DNA of 64,000 nt, taken from contig JAHDQJ010000026.1 of NCBI GenBank assembly GCA_018433865.1, positions 22,486-86,485 on the forward strand. The letters are read 5' to 3'. This DNA comes from Spirochaetales bacterium. GTDB lineage: Bacteria; Spirochaetota; Spirochaetia; Sphaerochaetales; Sphaerochaetaceae. Numbering within the stretch: position 1 is the first letter of the stretch; every line of letters begins with the position of its first letter. Shown piece after piece: positions 25,865 to 34,201 of this stretch. Position numbers and translations under genes: made by a program. The notes below the pieces were generated by a model. The model ran no database searches, was not told the DNA's origin, and was given only the letters and a program-made list of their open reading frames with translations.

Positions 25865-27283
25865 TCACAGGAGGACCTTCCCGTCGGCCATCTTCTGCAT
25901 GCCGAGCGGGTACCTGCGCTTCGATACCGGCACATAAGCGGTGATCACATCGTGGAAGTTCCACAGCATGACGGGGATCCCAAGTTCCTCGGACAATTCG
26001 ATCAACAGCTCTTGCCGATCGTACTTCGACGAGAGGATCGTGAAGAAATCGGCTCCCTCGATCAGGGGTCGGTACTCCGATTTCATCAATGGCAACACAT
26101 GATCGCTGTAGAACAACATCGATTTCAAGGAGTCGAGCTGCAAGCCGACGGGCCTGCCGGTGAGACGCTGCATCAGTACCATCATCTCCCGGGAAATCGC
26201 GTAGAACGCGACCCGTCCGGGATGGATGAATAGCCGGTCGATCTCTGCAAGGAATCGGCGTGCATCCTGTTCTTCCCAGATGGGGACTTTCAGTTCAAGC
26301 AACCAGTAGACATCCGGATTCTCGTTGGCCAATTCGGCGAGCTCGGAGAGCTCCATCATCCTGGCCCCTGCGAACTCACGGTCATACCACGATCCCATGT
26401 CGAGGCTCTTCAACTCATCGGTCGTCAACTCCTTGACCAGTTCGAACCCATGGCGGTATCGGAAAAGGATCGGATCATGGACCAGGACGAAATTCCCGTC
26501 GGCAGTCATCTGTATGTCCGTTTCGATTGCGATATACCCGGGTTCCTCAAGCGCGATGGCAAACGCCTCGAGGGAATTCTCCGGTGCCAATTCCAGCGAT
26601 CCCCGATGGGCCACTTCAATTTTCCATCGCTCATTCCGGATTGATTGGGAGGGGTAGTCCCTCCGGGAAAATCCGAATCCGAGAGAAAACTTGGGAGGAC
26701 CTGAGGCGCGGGCCTCGACTGCCGCTTGTATCGTCCAGCTAGCCTTGCTGCGGACCGAGATGCTTGCGACCAGGTGATCGGTGCTGAATGCTGTGGTCAC
26801 ACCGACGCGGTCGAATGATGCCCCGAGGTAAATTTCCGCTTCCCGTGATGCACTGTGGTAGGCAAGCGCACCCGACAGGTTTCCCGCTCTCCAGCCCCAG
26901 GAGAAAAACAATCCTGGGTGCGTCATCATTTTGCTCTGCATGAGATCGTAACGCCACCCGACCGCGAGGAGGGAAAGGGGAGTGTAGGTCCGGTACGCAT
27001 CATAGTAGCCGACTTGGCTGGTGGTTCCGACCGAGAAGTATGCGGGAAAGAACAGTGGGCTTCCCAGATAGACCGAAAGCTCGTCGGGGCGGGCGTGCAG
27101 AAGCAAGGGGAAATCACCGTTGAACACGTTGTAGCCTATCGAAAGCTCCTCATGCTCACTTTCCACCTGGGCCAACAGGTAACGTTCCTGCAAGAGCAGG
27201 GGCAACTGTTCGCCCGCAAGCGGAAACAGCAAGCCTATCATGAGACACAGTGACATGCAGAATTTCTTTCCATGGTATCGCAC
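25865..27283 (-). CDS. Exported beta-rich domain fused to a glycerophosphodiester phosphodiesterase
   Basis: About 472 aa from a GTG at 27283 that gives a signal-like leader ([20 protein letters not shown]); an ATG at 27256 is the alternative. Residues about 45-210 form alternating beta-strand sequence with turns ([33 protein letters not shown]) like an outer-membrane barrel or YjbH-type domain. Residues 220-472 are a complete GDPD domain: [18 protein letters not shown] and [18 protein letters not shown] carry the His and acidic metal residues. GDPDs split glycerophosphodiesters into glycerol 3-phosphate and an alcohol. The fusion suggests surface-attached lipid-headgroup or teichoic-like polymer turnover. 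It leads the operon with glutaredoxin and FTR. Confidence 0.75.
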   Translation of the reverse strand: MRYHGKKFCMSLCLMIGLLFPLAGEQLPLLLQERYLLAQVESEHEELSIGYNVFNGDFPLLLHARPDELSVYLGSPLFFPAYFSVGTTSQVGYYDAYRTYTPLSLLAVGWRYDLMQSKMMTHPGLFFSWGWRAGNLSGALAYHSASREAEIYLGASFDRVGVTTAFSTDHLVASISVRSKASWTIQAAVEARASGPPKFSLGFGFSRRDYPSQSIRNERWKIEVAHRGSLELAPENSLEAFAIALEEPGYIAIETDIQMTADGNFVLVHDPILFRYRHGFELVKELTTDELKSLDMGSWYDREFAGARMMELSELAELANENPDVYWLLELKVPIWEEQDARRFLAEIDRLFIHPGRVAFYAISREMMVLMQRLTGRPVGLQLDSLKSMLFYSDHVLPLMKSEYRPLIEGADFFTILSSKYDRQELLIELSEELGIPVMLWNFHDVITAYVPVSKRRYPLGMQKMADGKVLL

Positions 27284-27535
27284 GAAATTACTCTGTTCCC
27301 TTCCCCCGTGGACTACCATGCCACAAATAGGGACAGACAGGCAAGGGAACTTCCCCTGGCCATCTGCACAATTTTTCTCCCATGCTTGGGCATCGTCCTG
27401 TGCTGCAAGTGTGTCGGCTTCAGGGAGGTCTTGTTGACCTTCCCCCTGACAGAGGGTACACTCACTATGTTGATCTTGCACGAAAACGGGGCGATACGGC
27501 AACAGCCCCGGAAAAACCTAGTATGGAGAGAACAC

Positions 27536-29530
27536 ATGGATAACAGGACATTGGCGAATGCGTTGAGAATCCTCAGCATGGATGGAGTCCAGAAGGCAAA
27601 CTCGGGACACCCCGGCGCCCCGATGGGCATGGCCGACATCGCAGAGGTCGTATGGCGGAAGGCGATGCGACATAATCCGAAGAACCCGCAGTGGGCTGAC
27701 CGCGATCGGTTCGTCCTCTCCAACGGGCATGGCTCTATGCTGATCTACTCCCTGCTCCACATGAGCGGTTATGATCTGCCGCTCGAGGAACTGAAGCAGT
27801 TCCGTCAGTTGCACTCCAAGACAGCAGGACACCCCGAATACAAGTTGACCCCGGGCGTGGAGACGACCACCGGTCCTCTCGGGCAGGGGTTCACCAACGC
27901 GGTCGGCATGGCGCTCGCGGAGAAAGTCCTCGCCGCACAGTTCAACGAGGAAGGATTCCCCATCGTCGATCACCACACCTACGTGTTCATGGGTGACGGG
28001 TGCATGATGGAGGGAATCTCCCATGAGGCAGCTTCCCTCGCGGGGACTTGGAAGTTGGGCAAGTTGGTGGCGTTCTATGATGACAACGGAATCTCGATCG
28101 ACGGCGAGGTCGAGCATTGGTTCACCGACGATACTGCGAAGCGGTTCGAAGCGTACCACTGGCATGTGATCCGGAATGTCGACGGTCACGATGCCTCTGC
28201 GATCGAGGCGGCCATCAAGGAGGCGCAGTTGGTGACCGACAAGCCCTCGTTGATCTGCTGCAAGACCGTGATCGGCTTCGGGTCCCCGAACAAGGGAGGC
28301 AAGGAAGATTGCCACGGCGCTCCGCTGGGAGTTGACGAGGTCGCACTCTCCCGCAAGCAGTTGGGTTGGCAGTACGAAGAGCCGTTCTTTGTTCCCAAGG
28401 AAATCTACGCTGCTTGGGATTGCTCCGCCAAGGGTGCAGACCTTGAGAATTCCTGGAACAGCCTCTTCGCGGCATACGCGAAGAAGTATCCGGTGAAGGC
28501 TGCTGAGTTCACCCGCCGCATCTCCGGTGGGATTCCCGAAGGTTGGGAAGAGAAGTTCGATGCATTCATTGCCAAGTGGCAGGAAGAGGGAGTCAAGGTA
28601 GCCTCCCGGAAAGCTTCCCAGATGGTACTCGACCAGCTCGGGCCCGACCTTCCCGAACTGCTCGGAGGATCTGCAGACCTTGCACCCTCGAACCTGACGA
28701 AGTGGAAGGGATCCAAGGCGATCAGCGGCGATGATGCGAGTGGCAACTATCTCCACTACGGAGTGCGTGAGTTCGGCATGTCAGCGATCATGAACGGCAT
28801 GGCGCTCCATGGCGGATTCGTTCCCTACGGCGGCACATTCCTGATCTTCATGGAGTATGCACGGAACGCCGTGAGGATGGCGAGCCTGATGGGGCTGCAC
28901 GTCGTGCATGTCTATACCCACGATTCCATCGGACTCGGGGAAGACGGACCTACCCACCAGCCGGTCGAACAACCCGCGATACTGAGATTGACCCCGAACA
29001 TGGAGGCTTGGAGACCCGCAGATGCGGTCGAGACCGCCGTGGCGTGGAAGAGTGCGGTGAAGCGCACGGACGGCCCGGTGGCACTGATGCTCAGCCGTCA
29101 GAACCTGGCACCCCAAAAGCGCAACGCCGATCAGCTGAAGCAGATCGAGAAGGGAGCCTATGTGTTGTACGAGAGCTCGGCGAAACCGGAGATGATCCTC
29201 ATCGGAACCGGATCGGAAGTTTCGTTGGCGATGGAAGCGGCACAGAAACTTGCACAGGAAGGTGTGGCGGTACGCGTGGTTTCCATGCCCTGCGCCGAAG
29301 TGTTCTCCAAGCAGGATGCAGCGTATCGTGAGGCGGTGCTTCCGGCCTCGGTGACCCGTCGCGTCGCTGTCGAAGCCTCGATGGCCGATTGGTGGTACAA
29401 GTACGTCGGATTGGGAGGGAAAGTGGTCGGGATGCGCTCCTTCGGTGAGTCCGCTCCCGCCGATCAGCTCTACAAGCTGTTCGGCATCACCGCCGATGCG
29501 GTGTATGAGGCTGCGAAATCCCTGATCTGA
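27536..29530 (+). CDS. tkt: Transketolase
   Basis: A 664-aa protein of full family length. ATG 27536 follows TGGAGAG. Landmarks are [14 protein letters not shown] (23-36), the thiamine-diphosphate motif [18 protein letters not shown] ending in [20 protein letters not shown] at the start of the pyrimidine-binding domain, and [16 protein letters not shown] followed by [19 protein letters not shown]. It moves two-carbon units between pentose and hexose phosphates in the cytoplasm. Here it would process the D-xylulose 5-phosphate expected from the pentose locus at 40-52 kb. It is single, ended by its own terminator. Confidence 0.96.
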   Translation: MDNRTLANALRILSMDGVQKANSGHPGAPMGMADIAEVVWRKAMRHNPKNPQWADRDRFVLSNGHGSMLIYSLLHMSGYDLPLEELKQFRQLHSKTAGHPEYKLTPGVETTTGPLGQGFTNAVGMALAEKVLAAQFNEEGFPIVDHHTYVFMGDGCMMEGISHEAASLAGTWKLGKLVAFYDDNGISIDGEVEHWFTDDTAKRFEAYHWHVIRNVDGHDASAIEAAIKEAQLVTDKPSLICCKTVIGFGSPNKGGKEDCHGAPLGVDEVALSRKQLGWQYEEPFFVPKEIYAAWDCSAKGADLENSWNSLFAAYAKKYPVKAAEFTRRISGGIPEGWEEKFDAFIAKWQEEGVKVASRKASQMVLDQLGPDLPELLGGSADLAPSNLTKWKGSKAISGDDASGNYLHYGVREFGMSAIMNGMALHGGFVPYGGTFLIFMEYARNAVRMASLMGLHVVHVYTHDSIGLGEDGPTHQPVEQPAILRLTPNMEAWRPADAVETAVAWKSAVKRTDGPVALMLSRQNLAPQKRNADQLKQIEKGAYVLYESSAKPEMILIGTGSEVSLAMEAAQKLAQEGVAVRVVSMPCAEVFSKQDAAYREAVLPASVTRRVAVEASMADWWYKYVGLGGKVVGMRSFGESAPADQLYKLFGITADAVYEAAKSLI

Positions 29531-29545
29531 GTTTAGAAGAGCATG

Positions 29546-29582
29546 AAGGGGGAGATCGTCTTCGGATGGTCTCCCTTTTTTC
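29546..29582 (+). terminator. Rho-independent terminator after transketolase
   Basis: An AAGGGGGAGA / TCTCCCTT stem (29546-29555 and 29569-29577, one bulged G) is closed by a loop and followed by TTTTTT. It is a canonical terminator 16 bases after the stop. The promoter -10 of the next gene begins 28 bases further on. Confidence 0.85.
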
Positions 29583-29622
29583 TTGCTGTACTGACCATGG
29601 TTTCTCCCCTATACTTCTTGCC

Positions 29623-30456
29623 ATGAAGATTGCACTTGTTTCGCTTGACCAGGCATGGGAGGACAAGGCAGCAAACAAAGAGCGGTGCATGCGCCACTTG
29701 GCAAGGGCCACCGCGTTGGGAGCTGACCTGATCGTGTTCCCTGAGATGACCCTGACGGGTTTTTCCATGAATCTTCGCGTTACGGCGGAACGGGCTTCCG
29801 ATTCTCCCTCGCTCAGATGGTTTGCCCGACAGGCGGCCTCCTTCGGCATTGCCATCATCGCAGGCTACGTTGCGTGGAATCCGCAGGGAACAAAAGGGGA
29901 GAACACCTGTGTGTTCCTGAACTCCCGGGGAGATTTGGTCGCATCCTATGTGAAAGTGCATCCGTTCAGCCTGTCGGGGGAGGACCAGCTGTTCGAACGG
30001 GGAAACAGCCTGTGCGTCTGCCCCTCTGGAATGATGAGCTTCGGGTTGAGCATATGCTACGACCTGCGCTTCGGCGAGCTGTTCCAAGGGCTCTCACGGA
30101 CCAGCGACGTGATCGTGAACATCGCAAGCTGGCCTGAGAAACGGATTGTGCACTGGCATACCTTGTTGCGTGCCCGTGCCATCGAACATCAGGTGTACAT
30201 GATCGGCGTGAATCGCAGCGGCATGGCACCCGACGGCACCACCTACGCAATCAGCTCCGTGATCTACGATCCGTTCGGCCGCGAGGCAGCACCGCTTGTG
30301 GATGAGGGCGATCTCACGTTGCACGGGATCGAAGGCGATGAGGTGGCGTCCGTCCGGGCCTCCCATCCGTTCAAGCGCGACAGGAGGGAAGACCTGTATC
30401 GTGACCTTTGCCTCGTGCCCTCAGAGGTAGATCGAAAGGGCGAGCAATCCGTGTAA
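29623..30456 (+). CDS. Carbon-nitrogen hydrolase (nitrilase superfamily amidase)
   Basis: A 277-aa protein with the full Glu-Lys-Cys triad: Glu41 in VFPEMTLTGFS, Lys111 in YVKVHPFS and Cys145 in GLSICYDLRFGELF. The SICYDLRF context is typical of the omega-amidase (NIT2/YafV) branch, which hydrolyses alpha-ketoglutaramate. The exact substrate cannot be fixed by eye. A TATACT -10 at 29610-29615 is only 7 bases before the ATG and there is no ribosome site, so the transcript is probably leaderless. Its 3' end overlaps the convergent membrane-protein gene by 36 bases. Confidence 0.88.
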   Translation: MKIALVSLDQAWEDKAANKERCMRHLARATALGADLIVFPEMTLTGFSMNLRVTAERASDSPSLRWFARQAASFGIAIIAGYVAWNPQGTKGENTCVFLNSRGDLVASYVKVHPFSLSGEDQLFERGNSLCVCPSGMMSFGLSICYDLRFGELFQGLSRTSDVIVNIASWPEKRIVHWHTLLRARAIEHQVYMIGVNRSGMAPDGTTYAISSVIYDPFGREAAPLVDEGDLTLHGIEGDEVASVRASHPFKRDRREDLYRDLCLVPSEVDRKGEQSV

Positions 30457-30645
30457 TGTCGCTACGATCAGCGTGATGTATGCAAGGCGGAAATGGACCT
30501 TCGGCTTGATCTTCACGATCTTGCGCCTGGTGAGGATCATCACCGCTGCGGTCGCGACCATCAGAAGGTATCCGATGATCCCCAGGTATCCGATCAAAGG
30601 GAATCCGAGAATCGGCGTATAGGCTGTCTGTTGCAAGAAATCCAT
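30421..30645 (-). CDS. Two-helix membrane protein with an H-x13-H pair
   Basis: 74 aa from ATG 30645, which has GGAGGG in front; a longer frame from 30693 lacks this. Helix 1 spans about 14-38 and helix 2 about 51-72, joined by the basic loop TRRKIVKIKPKVH. Helix 2 carries His51 and His65, the 13-residue spacing seen for heme ligands in transmembrane b-type cytochromes. It is read divergently from a DOMON-domain gene (122-base gap). A membrane electron carrier is therefore possible. It is small for a full cytochrome and could work as a dimer. Family not recognised. Confidence 0.62.
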   Translation of the reverse strand: MDFLQQTAYTPILGFPLIGYLGIIGYLLMVATAAVMILTRRKIVKIKPKVHFRLAYITLIVATLHGLLALSIYL

Positions 30646-30767
30646 GGCTTGCCCTCCTGTTTCCATCATAGTCCGAAACAGCTGTTTCCCCATTATGTTT
30701 TTATGAGTATATTCGTGAAAAGTTCAACAGGCAAGCGGCGAGACGGCCGCTTGCCGAGGAGGAAACC

Positions 30768-31316
30768 ATGCGTAGATCAACACTTGCCGTGTGCATGCTC
30801 ATCATACCGTTCATCCTGTTCGCTGGCGGGGGAAGCGAGGAAGCTCCCGTGGCAAGCACCACCACCCCTCCCCAAACCGTCATCGCGGGTGAGAATTGGG
30901 GCTTTTCCTGGGAATTTGCAGCCGAGGAGATCGAATTCACCGTCATGGCGCCAACCACCGGTTGGGTAGCGATCGGATTCAACCCGAGCAGGATGATGAA
31001 AGATGCCCACTACATCCTCGGCTATGTGGCAGATGGACAACTTTTCCTTCGCGATGATTATGGGACGGGACTGACAAGCCATGCTTCCGATGATACGGTC
31101 GGCGGTGCCCAGCATGTGCGACCTCTGGGACACTCAGAGGAGGGTGGTGTGACCACCATCACGTTCGCGCTTCCGTTGCAAGCCCAGGATGCCTATGACC
31201 TCGACTTCGTGCCTGGGAAAGCATATAAGGTACTGTTGGCTTATGGTGCGAACGGAGCTGACAATTTCACGGGAATGCACCGTAAGAGAGCTTCCTTTGA
31301 TACGGTGCTGGATTGA
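30768..31316 (+). CDS. Exported DOMON-domain protein (probable heme- or sugar-binding)
   Basis: 182 aa after GGAGGAAACC. The leader MRRSTLAVCMLIIPFILFAG is followed by a Ser/Thr/Pro linker to about residue 40. The DOMON domain (about 40-180) shows GWVAIGFNPSRMMKDAHYILGYV (65-87) and FTGMHRKRASF near the end. In the cytochrome domain of cellobiose dehydrogenase the axial ligands are a Met in the first of these regions and a His in the second; here Met76/77 and His171 fit. It thus looks like a small periplasmic b-type cytochrome. The neighbouring two-helix protein with paired His may be its membrane partner. Confidence 0.78.
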   Translation: MRRSTLAVCMLIIPFILFAGGGSEEAPVASTTTPPQTVIAGENWGFSWEFAAEEIEFTVMAPTTGWVAIGFNPSRMMKDAHYILGYVADGQLFLRDDYGTGLTSHASDDTVGGAQHVRPLGHSEEGGVTTITFALPLQAQDAYDLDFVPGKAYKVLLAYGANGADNFTGMHRKRASFDTVLD

Positions 31317-31325
31317 CGGACCCGA

Positions 31326-31688
31326 TCAGTCGCTTCCGATTCCTGAACTGAGCACGGTCTCCACTGATTTCCACTTGCTCTGGTCTGCATTCCAGAGCAA
31401 GTTGACGATCTTGGTGATCTGATGTCGTTTGCGTGAATCGATGATCTCGGCATCGGTGACGGGTATCTCACAAATTTTGCCGGTGAGCAACCACTCCAAG
31501 GAGAGGTCGAGGACCTTGGCAAGTTTCGCAGCTTCCATGGCCTTCGGTATCCGGTTGCAGGAGCGCTGCACTTTCACCAGATGATAATTGAGCCCAGCTT
31601 CCTCAACCAATTGTTTGAGGGTTTTTGTTTTTGGTCGGGTTGCGTCCACCCGCTTCCAAAAAAAATATCCTTCATCAATTTCCGTCAT
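31326..31688 (-). CDS. XRE-family (Cro/CI-type) transcriptional regulator
   Basis: A 120-aa protein. Residues about 22-70 form the five-helix DNA-binding domain (TLKQLVEEAGLNYHLVKVQR, IPKAMEAAKLAKVLDLSLEWLLTGK). The KVLDLSLEWLLTG ending is a common XRE signature. The C-terminal 45 residues are helical and may dimerise. It is isolated, ending 10 bases from the convergent DOMON gene. An inverted repeat ATACAA/TTGTAT (31698-31703 and 31717-31722) lies in its upstream region and could be its own operator. Target genes are unknown. Confidence 0.8.
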   Translation of the reverse strand: MTEIDEGYFFWKRVDATRPKTKTLKQLVEEAGLNYHLVKVQRSCNRIPKAMEAAKLAKVLDLSLEWLLTGKICEIPVTDAEIIDSRKRHQITKIVNLLWNADQSKWKSVETVLSSGIGSD

Positions 31689-31877
31689 AGTTCAATGATA
31701 CAACAATATTCTTTATTTGTATATCGAGACTTTTCACAAATGTTGTAAAGACCGAGCGGGTGACAAGCGTAGGGTAAATTTTTTAAGATAATGCAATTGA
31801 TTGGTGACAGGATTTGTCATGGTACCGTTTTCATCGATACGTCATCTGCGTCCATCACCTGTTACGCACGATGTCGC

Positions 31878-31900
31878 TTCATGTCATAACTTGACATGAA
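31878..31900. promoter_or_regulatory. Perfect 9-bp inverted repeat (candidate operator)
   Basis: TTCATGTCA (31878-31886) and TGACATGAA (31892-31900) are exact reverse complements with a 5-base spacer. There is no T tract, and the site is 440 bases from the nearest downstream start. It looks like a dimer binding site for either the XRE regulator or a regulator of the following catabolic genes. Confidence 0.5.
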
Positions 31901-32292
31901 AAAGTTTATCAAAGATGGAACTTTCTAAGATATTGCCATCATGACCGCATGAATTTGCCAGCAAATACATAACTTGAAGAATGATTGTCAATGTTGTTCC
32001 GATACCAACGTACCACACGCATGCCAACGTTGTCAGTTAATCACTCTGCTTGCGGGAGAACCGGGGAAATCGGGCATGAACCCTATCATCCTGGTCTCAT
32101 CCCCCCAGGAAGGATTTGGACGGAACAACAGCACCTGACAACATTCCGGTCAATTCGTGACTCAAGATCCTCTTGTAGGTATTTATTGATAAAGACTAAA
32201 TCATTAAGGATACATAATCTGTAATTTTAGCAGTAGTAAAATATATAATTCGTAATATATAAAATCAGAATATATATAATATGTAAATTTTG

Positions 32293-32320
32293 TTGACTTC
32301 CGCAATAAGTGATGTAGAAT
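32293..32320 (+). promoter_or_regulatory. Promoter of the amino-acid-type catabolic cluster
   Basis: TTGACT (32293-32298), 16 bases, TAGAAT (32315-32320). The expected transcript start at about 32327 leaves a leader of about 13 bases that consists almost only of the ribosome site AGGAGGG before ATG 32340. Confidence 0.6.
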
Positions 32321-32339
32321 GATGTCAGGAGGGACGAGT

Positions 32340-33419
32340 ATGGCTGGTACGTTCAAGATTGCGATGATGTGGCGTGCGGATGAACAGGATTATATCGAGT
32401 ATTGCAAGGTTCTGTCACCCGGATGCACGTTGATCAACCCGAAGAGTGGGGATCTCGAATCATTGAAGGAGGTCGCGGTCGACGCCGACGCGTTGATCGG
32501 CGTCTACATCCATGAAGAAATCATCGAGGTGGCAAAGAAGGCCAAGATGGTCCAGATATTGCATGCCGGAGTGGCTACCGCCTATCCTGGGGATGTGGTG
32601 CTTGGTTTCGATCCGCGCATTCTCAAGAGCCGCGGCATCCTCATGGGAAACATCCATGGCAATGCACGTGCGGTCGCGGAACAAGCGATGGCATTCATCA
32701 TGGCTTGTGCGAAACAGGTGGTTCCCTGCAACCGTGCCATCAGCCAGAACCAGTGGTATCCCTTTACCGAGGAGACCAAGAGCGACATGCTGAACGACAG
32801 TACGCTGCTGATCCTTGGACTGGGACATATCGGAGCTCTGGTCGCAAAATATGCGAAGGCCTTCGACATGAAGGTCATGGCCATCGACCGTGATCCGAAC
32901 AATCGGTGGGCAAAGGAACTGAACCTGGATTACCTGGGCACACCCGACACACTGTTGGATGTGATCGGCAAGGCGGACTTCGTCCATTGTTCCCTGCCTC
33001 TTACCCGTGAGACGATGAACAGCATCGGAGAGAGTGAGATCGGAGCCATGAAGAAGTCGGCATATCTCATCAACACCTCCCGGGGAAACATCATCAACGA
33101 ACAGGCACTCTACGACGCCCTCACCGAGGGGAGGATCAAGGGATTCGCCTCCGATGTCTGGTGGATGTACTCCTACTCAGTATCCGCGAACAGCTTCAGC
33201 AAGAATGAGAGCGAATCGTGGTTCGATTTCGGGTTCCACTACAGTGTTCCCTCGCGATTGGGTGTGAACAGTCTGCCGATGGTGGTGGGTTCGAACGACC
33301 GTGCCTCATACACCAAGGGTTTGAAAGACAGTTTCGTGGTCGCCGGATTGCGGAATGTGGACATGCTCGGTCGCGGTGAGCGTCCCGCGAATATCGTGGA
33401 TATCGACAAAGGGTTCTGA
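32340..33419 (+). CDS. D-isomer-specific 2-hydroxyacid dehydrogenase family protein, altered active site
   Basis: 359 aa from ATG 32340 (AGGAGGG in front). The NAD-binding domain is clear: LGLGHIGALVAKYAKAFDMKVMAIDRD (around 160) and KKSAYLINTSRGNIINEQAL. The C-terminal active-site segment is unusual. Where family members read TPHxAG with the catalytic His, this one has LPMVVGSNDRASYT, so the His appears replaced. There is also an inserted aromatic stretch (SDVWWMYSYSVSANSF). It may have another activity, or bind NAD without acting as a dehydrogenase. It is the first gene of a cluster with a racemase-like and an M24 gene. Confidence 0.78.
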   Translation: MAGTFKIAMMWRADEQDYIEYCKVLSPGCTLINPKSGDLESLKEVAVDADALIGVYIHEEIIEVAKKAKMVQILHAGVATAYPGDVVLGFDPRILKSRGILMGNIHGNARAVAEQAMAFIMACAKQVVPCNRAISQNQWYPFTEETKSDMLNDSTLLILGLGHIGALVAKYAKAFDMKVMAIDRDPNNRWAKELNLDYLGTPDTLLDVIGKADFVHCSLPLTRETMNSIGESEIGAMKKSAYLINTSRGNIINEQALYDALTEGRIKGFASDVWWMYSYSVSANSFSKNESESWFDFGFHYSVPSRLGVNSLPMVVGSNDRASYTKGLKDSFVVAGLRNVDMLGRGERPANIVDIDKGF

Positions 33420-33438
33420 TACCCATCCGGAGGTTGTC

Positions 33439-34173
33439 ATGATATATCGGCAAAAAGGGAAACAGGTAAGCTACGGAGAACAGGTGGGGATACTTCTCCT
33501 TGAGAATTATGCCCCCTTCATCCCCGGCGACACGGCGAACGCGACTACCTATGACTTCCCCGTCAGGTTCAAGCTCGTCGAAGGACTGACGGTCAAGAGG
33601 ATTTTCGCGCATGACTTGAGCCTGAAGGATGAGATGATCAGCGCCGGCAGATCCTTGGTGGAGGAGGGTGGCGTACGTGCCATCACCGGAGACTGCGGAT
33701 TCATGGCACTGTTCCAAAAGGAAATGGCCGCGGCATTGGGAGTGCCCGTCATGCTCTCGAGCCTGCTGCAGATTCCCTTCATCCGGCTGCTCATTCCTGC
33801 TGACAAGAAGATCGGGATCATCACGGCGAATGCCAAGTCGCTTGACAAGACGGTGTTCGATGCCATCGACGTTCCGTTCGATGATCGGTTGGTCATCGAA
33901 GGATTGGAGGACAAGCCTGCATTCAACTCTGGCATCAACGAGGAGTGCGGATTTTTGGATACCGATCTGGTGGAGAAAGAGGTGGTACAGGCTGCGATGA
34001 CGCTGTTGGAGCGTGACAAGGATATCCGGGTGATCCTCTCGGAGTGCAGTGTCCTTCCTCCGTATGGCAAAGCCATCCAGGATGCCACGGGACTGCCGGT
34101 ATTCGATTTCGTCACCATGATCAACTATGTGCATTCGGCAATAGTGAAGAAGACTTTCAGCGGTCATATGTGA
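33439..34173 (+). CDS. Aspartate/glutamate/hydantoin racemase-family protein
   Basis: 244 aa from ATG 33439 (CCGGAGG in front). The two catalytic cysteines of the family are present: Cys86 in AITGDCGFMALF and Cys203 in ILSECSVLPPYG. The fold is shared with arylmalonate decarboxylase, maleate isomerase and the ectoine-utilisation protein EutA. It lies 19 bases after the dehydrogenase-like gene and 28 before the M24 gene, so they form one operon. A racemase or isomerase acting on an amino acid, hydantoin or diacid is likely. The substrate is open. Confidence 0.82.
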   Translation: MIYRQKGKQVSYGEQVGILLLENYAPFIPGDTANATTYDFPVRFKLVEGLTVKRIFAHDLSLKDEMISAGRSLVEEGGVRAITGDCGFMALFQKEMAAALGVPVMLSSLLQIPFIRLLIPADKKIGIITANAKSLDKTVFDAIDVPFDDRLVIEGLEDKPAFNSGINEECGFLDTDLVEKEVVQAAMTLLERDKDIRVILSECSVLPPYGKAIQDATGLPVFDFVTMINYVHSAIVKKTFSGHM

Positions 34174-34201
34174 CCTGCCAGAGAAACCGGAGGGACGACT
34201 G

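Larger units (their letters stand above)
31689..32339. other. 650-bp AT-rich gap without a credible gene
   Basis: A frame of 79 codons at 31985-32224 has no ribosome site and no family resemblance, so it is not called. The stretch 32170-32290 is very AT-rich with repeated TATAT/ATAAT runs. It holds one strong perfect inverted repeat (31878-31900) and the promoter of the next gene. Base composition differs sharply from the flanking genes. It could be a boundary of an acquired block or simply a large regulatory region. Confidence 0.5.

Noticed and set aside
31878..31900. Possible terminator
   Set aside because: The repeat is perfect, but there is no T tract and no gene ends beside it; an operator is more likely.
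31985..32224. 79-codon frame in the AT-rich gap
   Set aside because: No ribosome site, no homology pattern, unusual composition.
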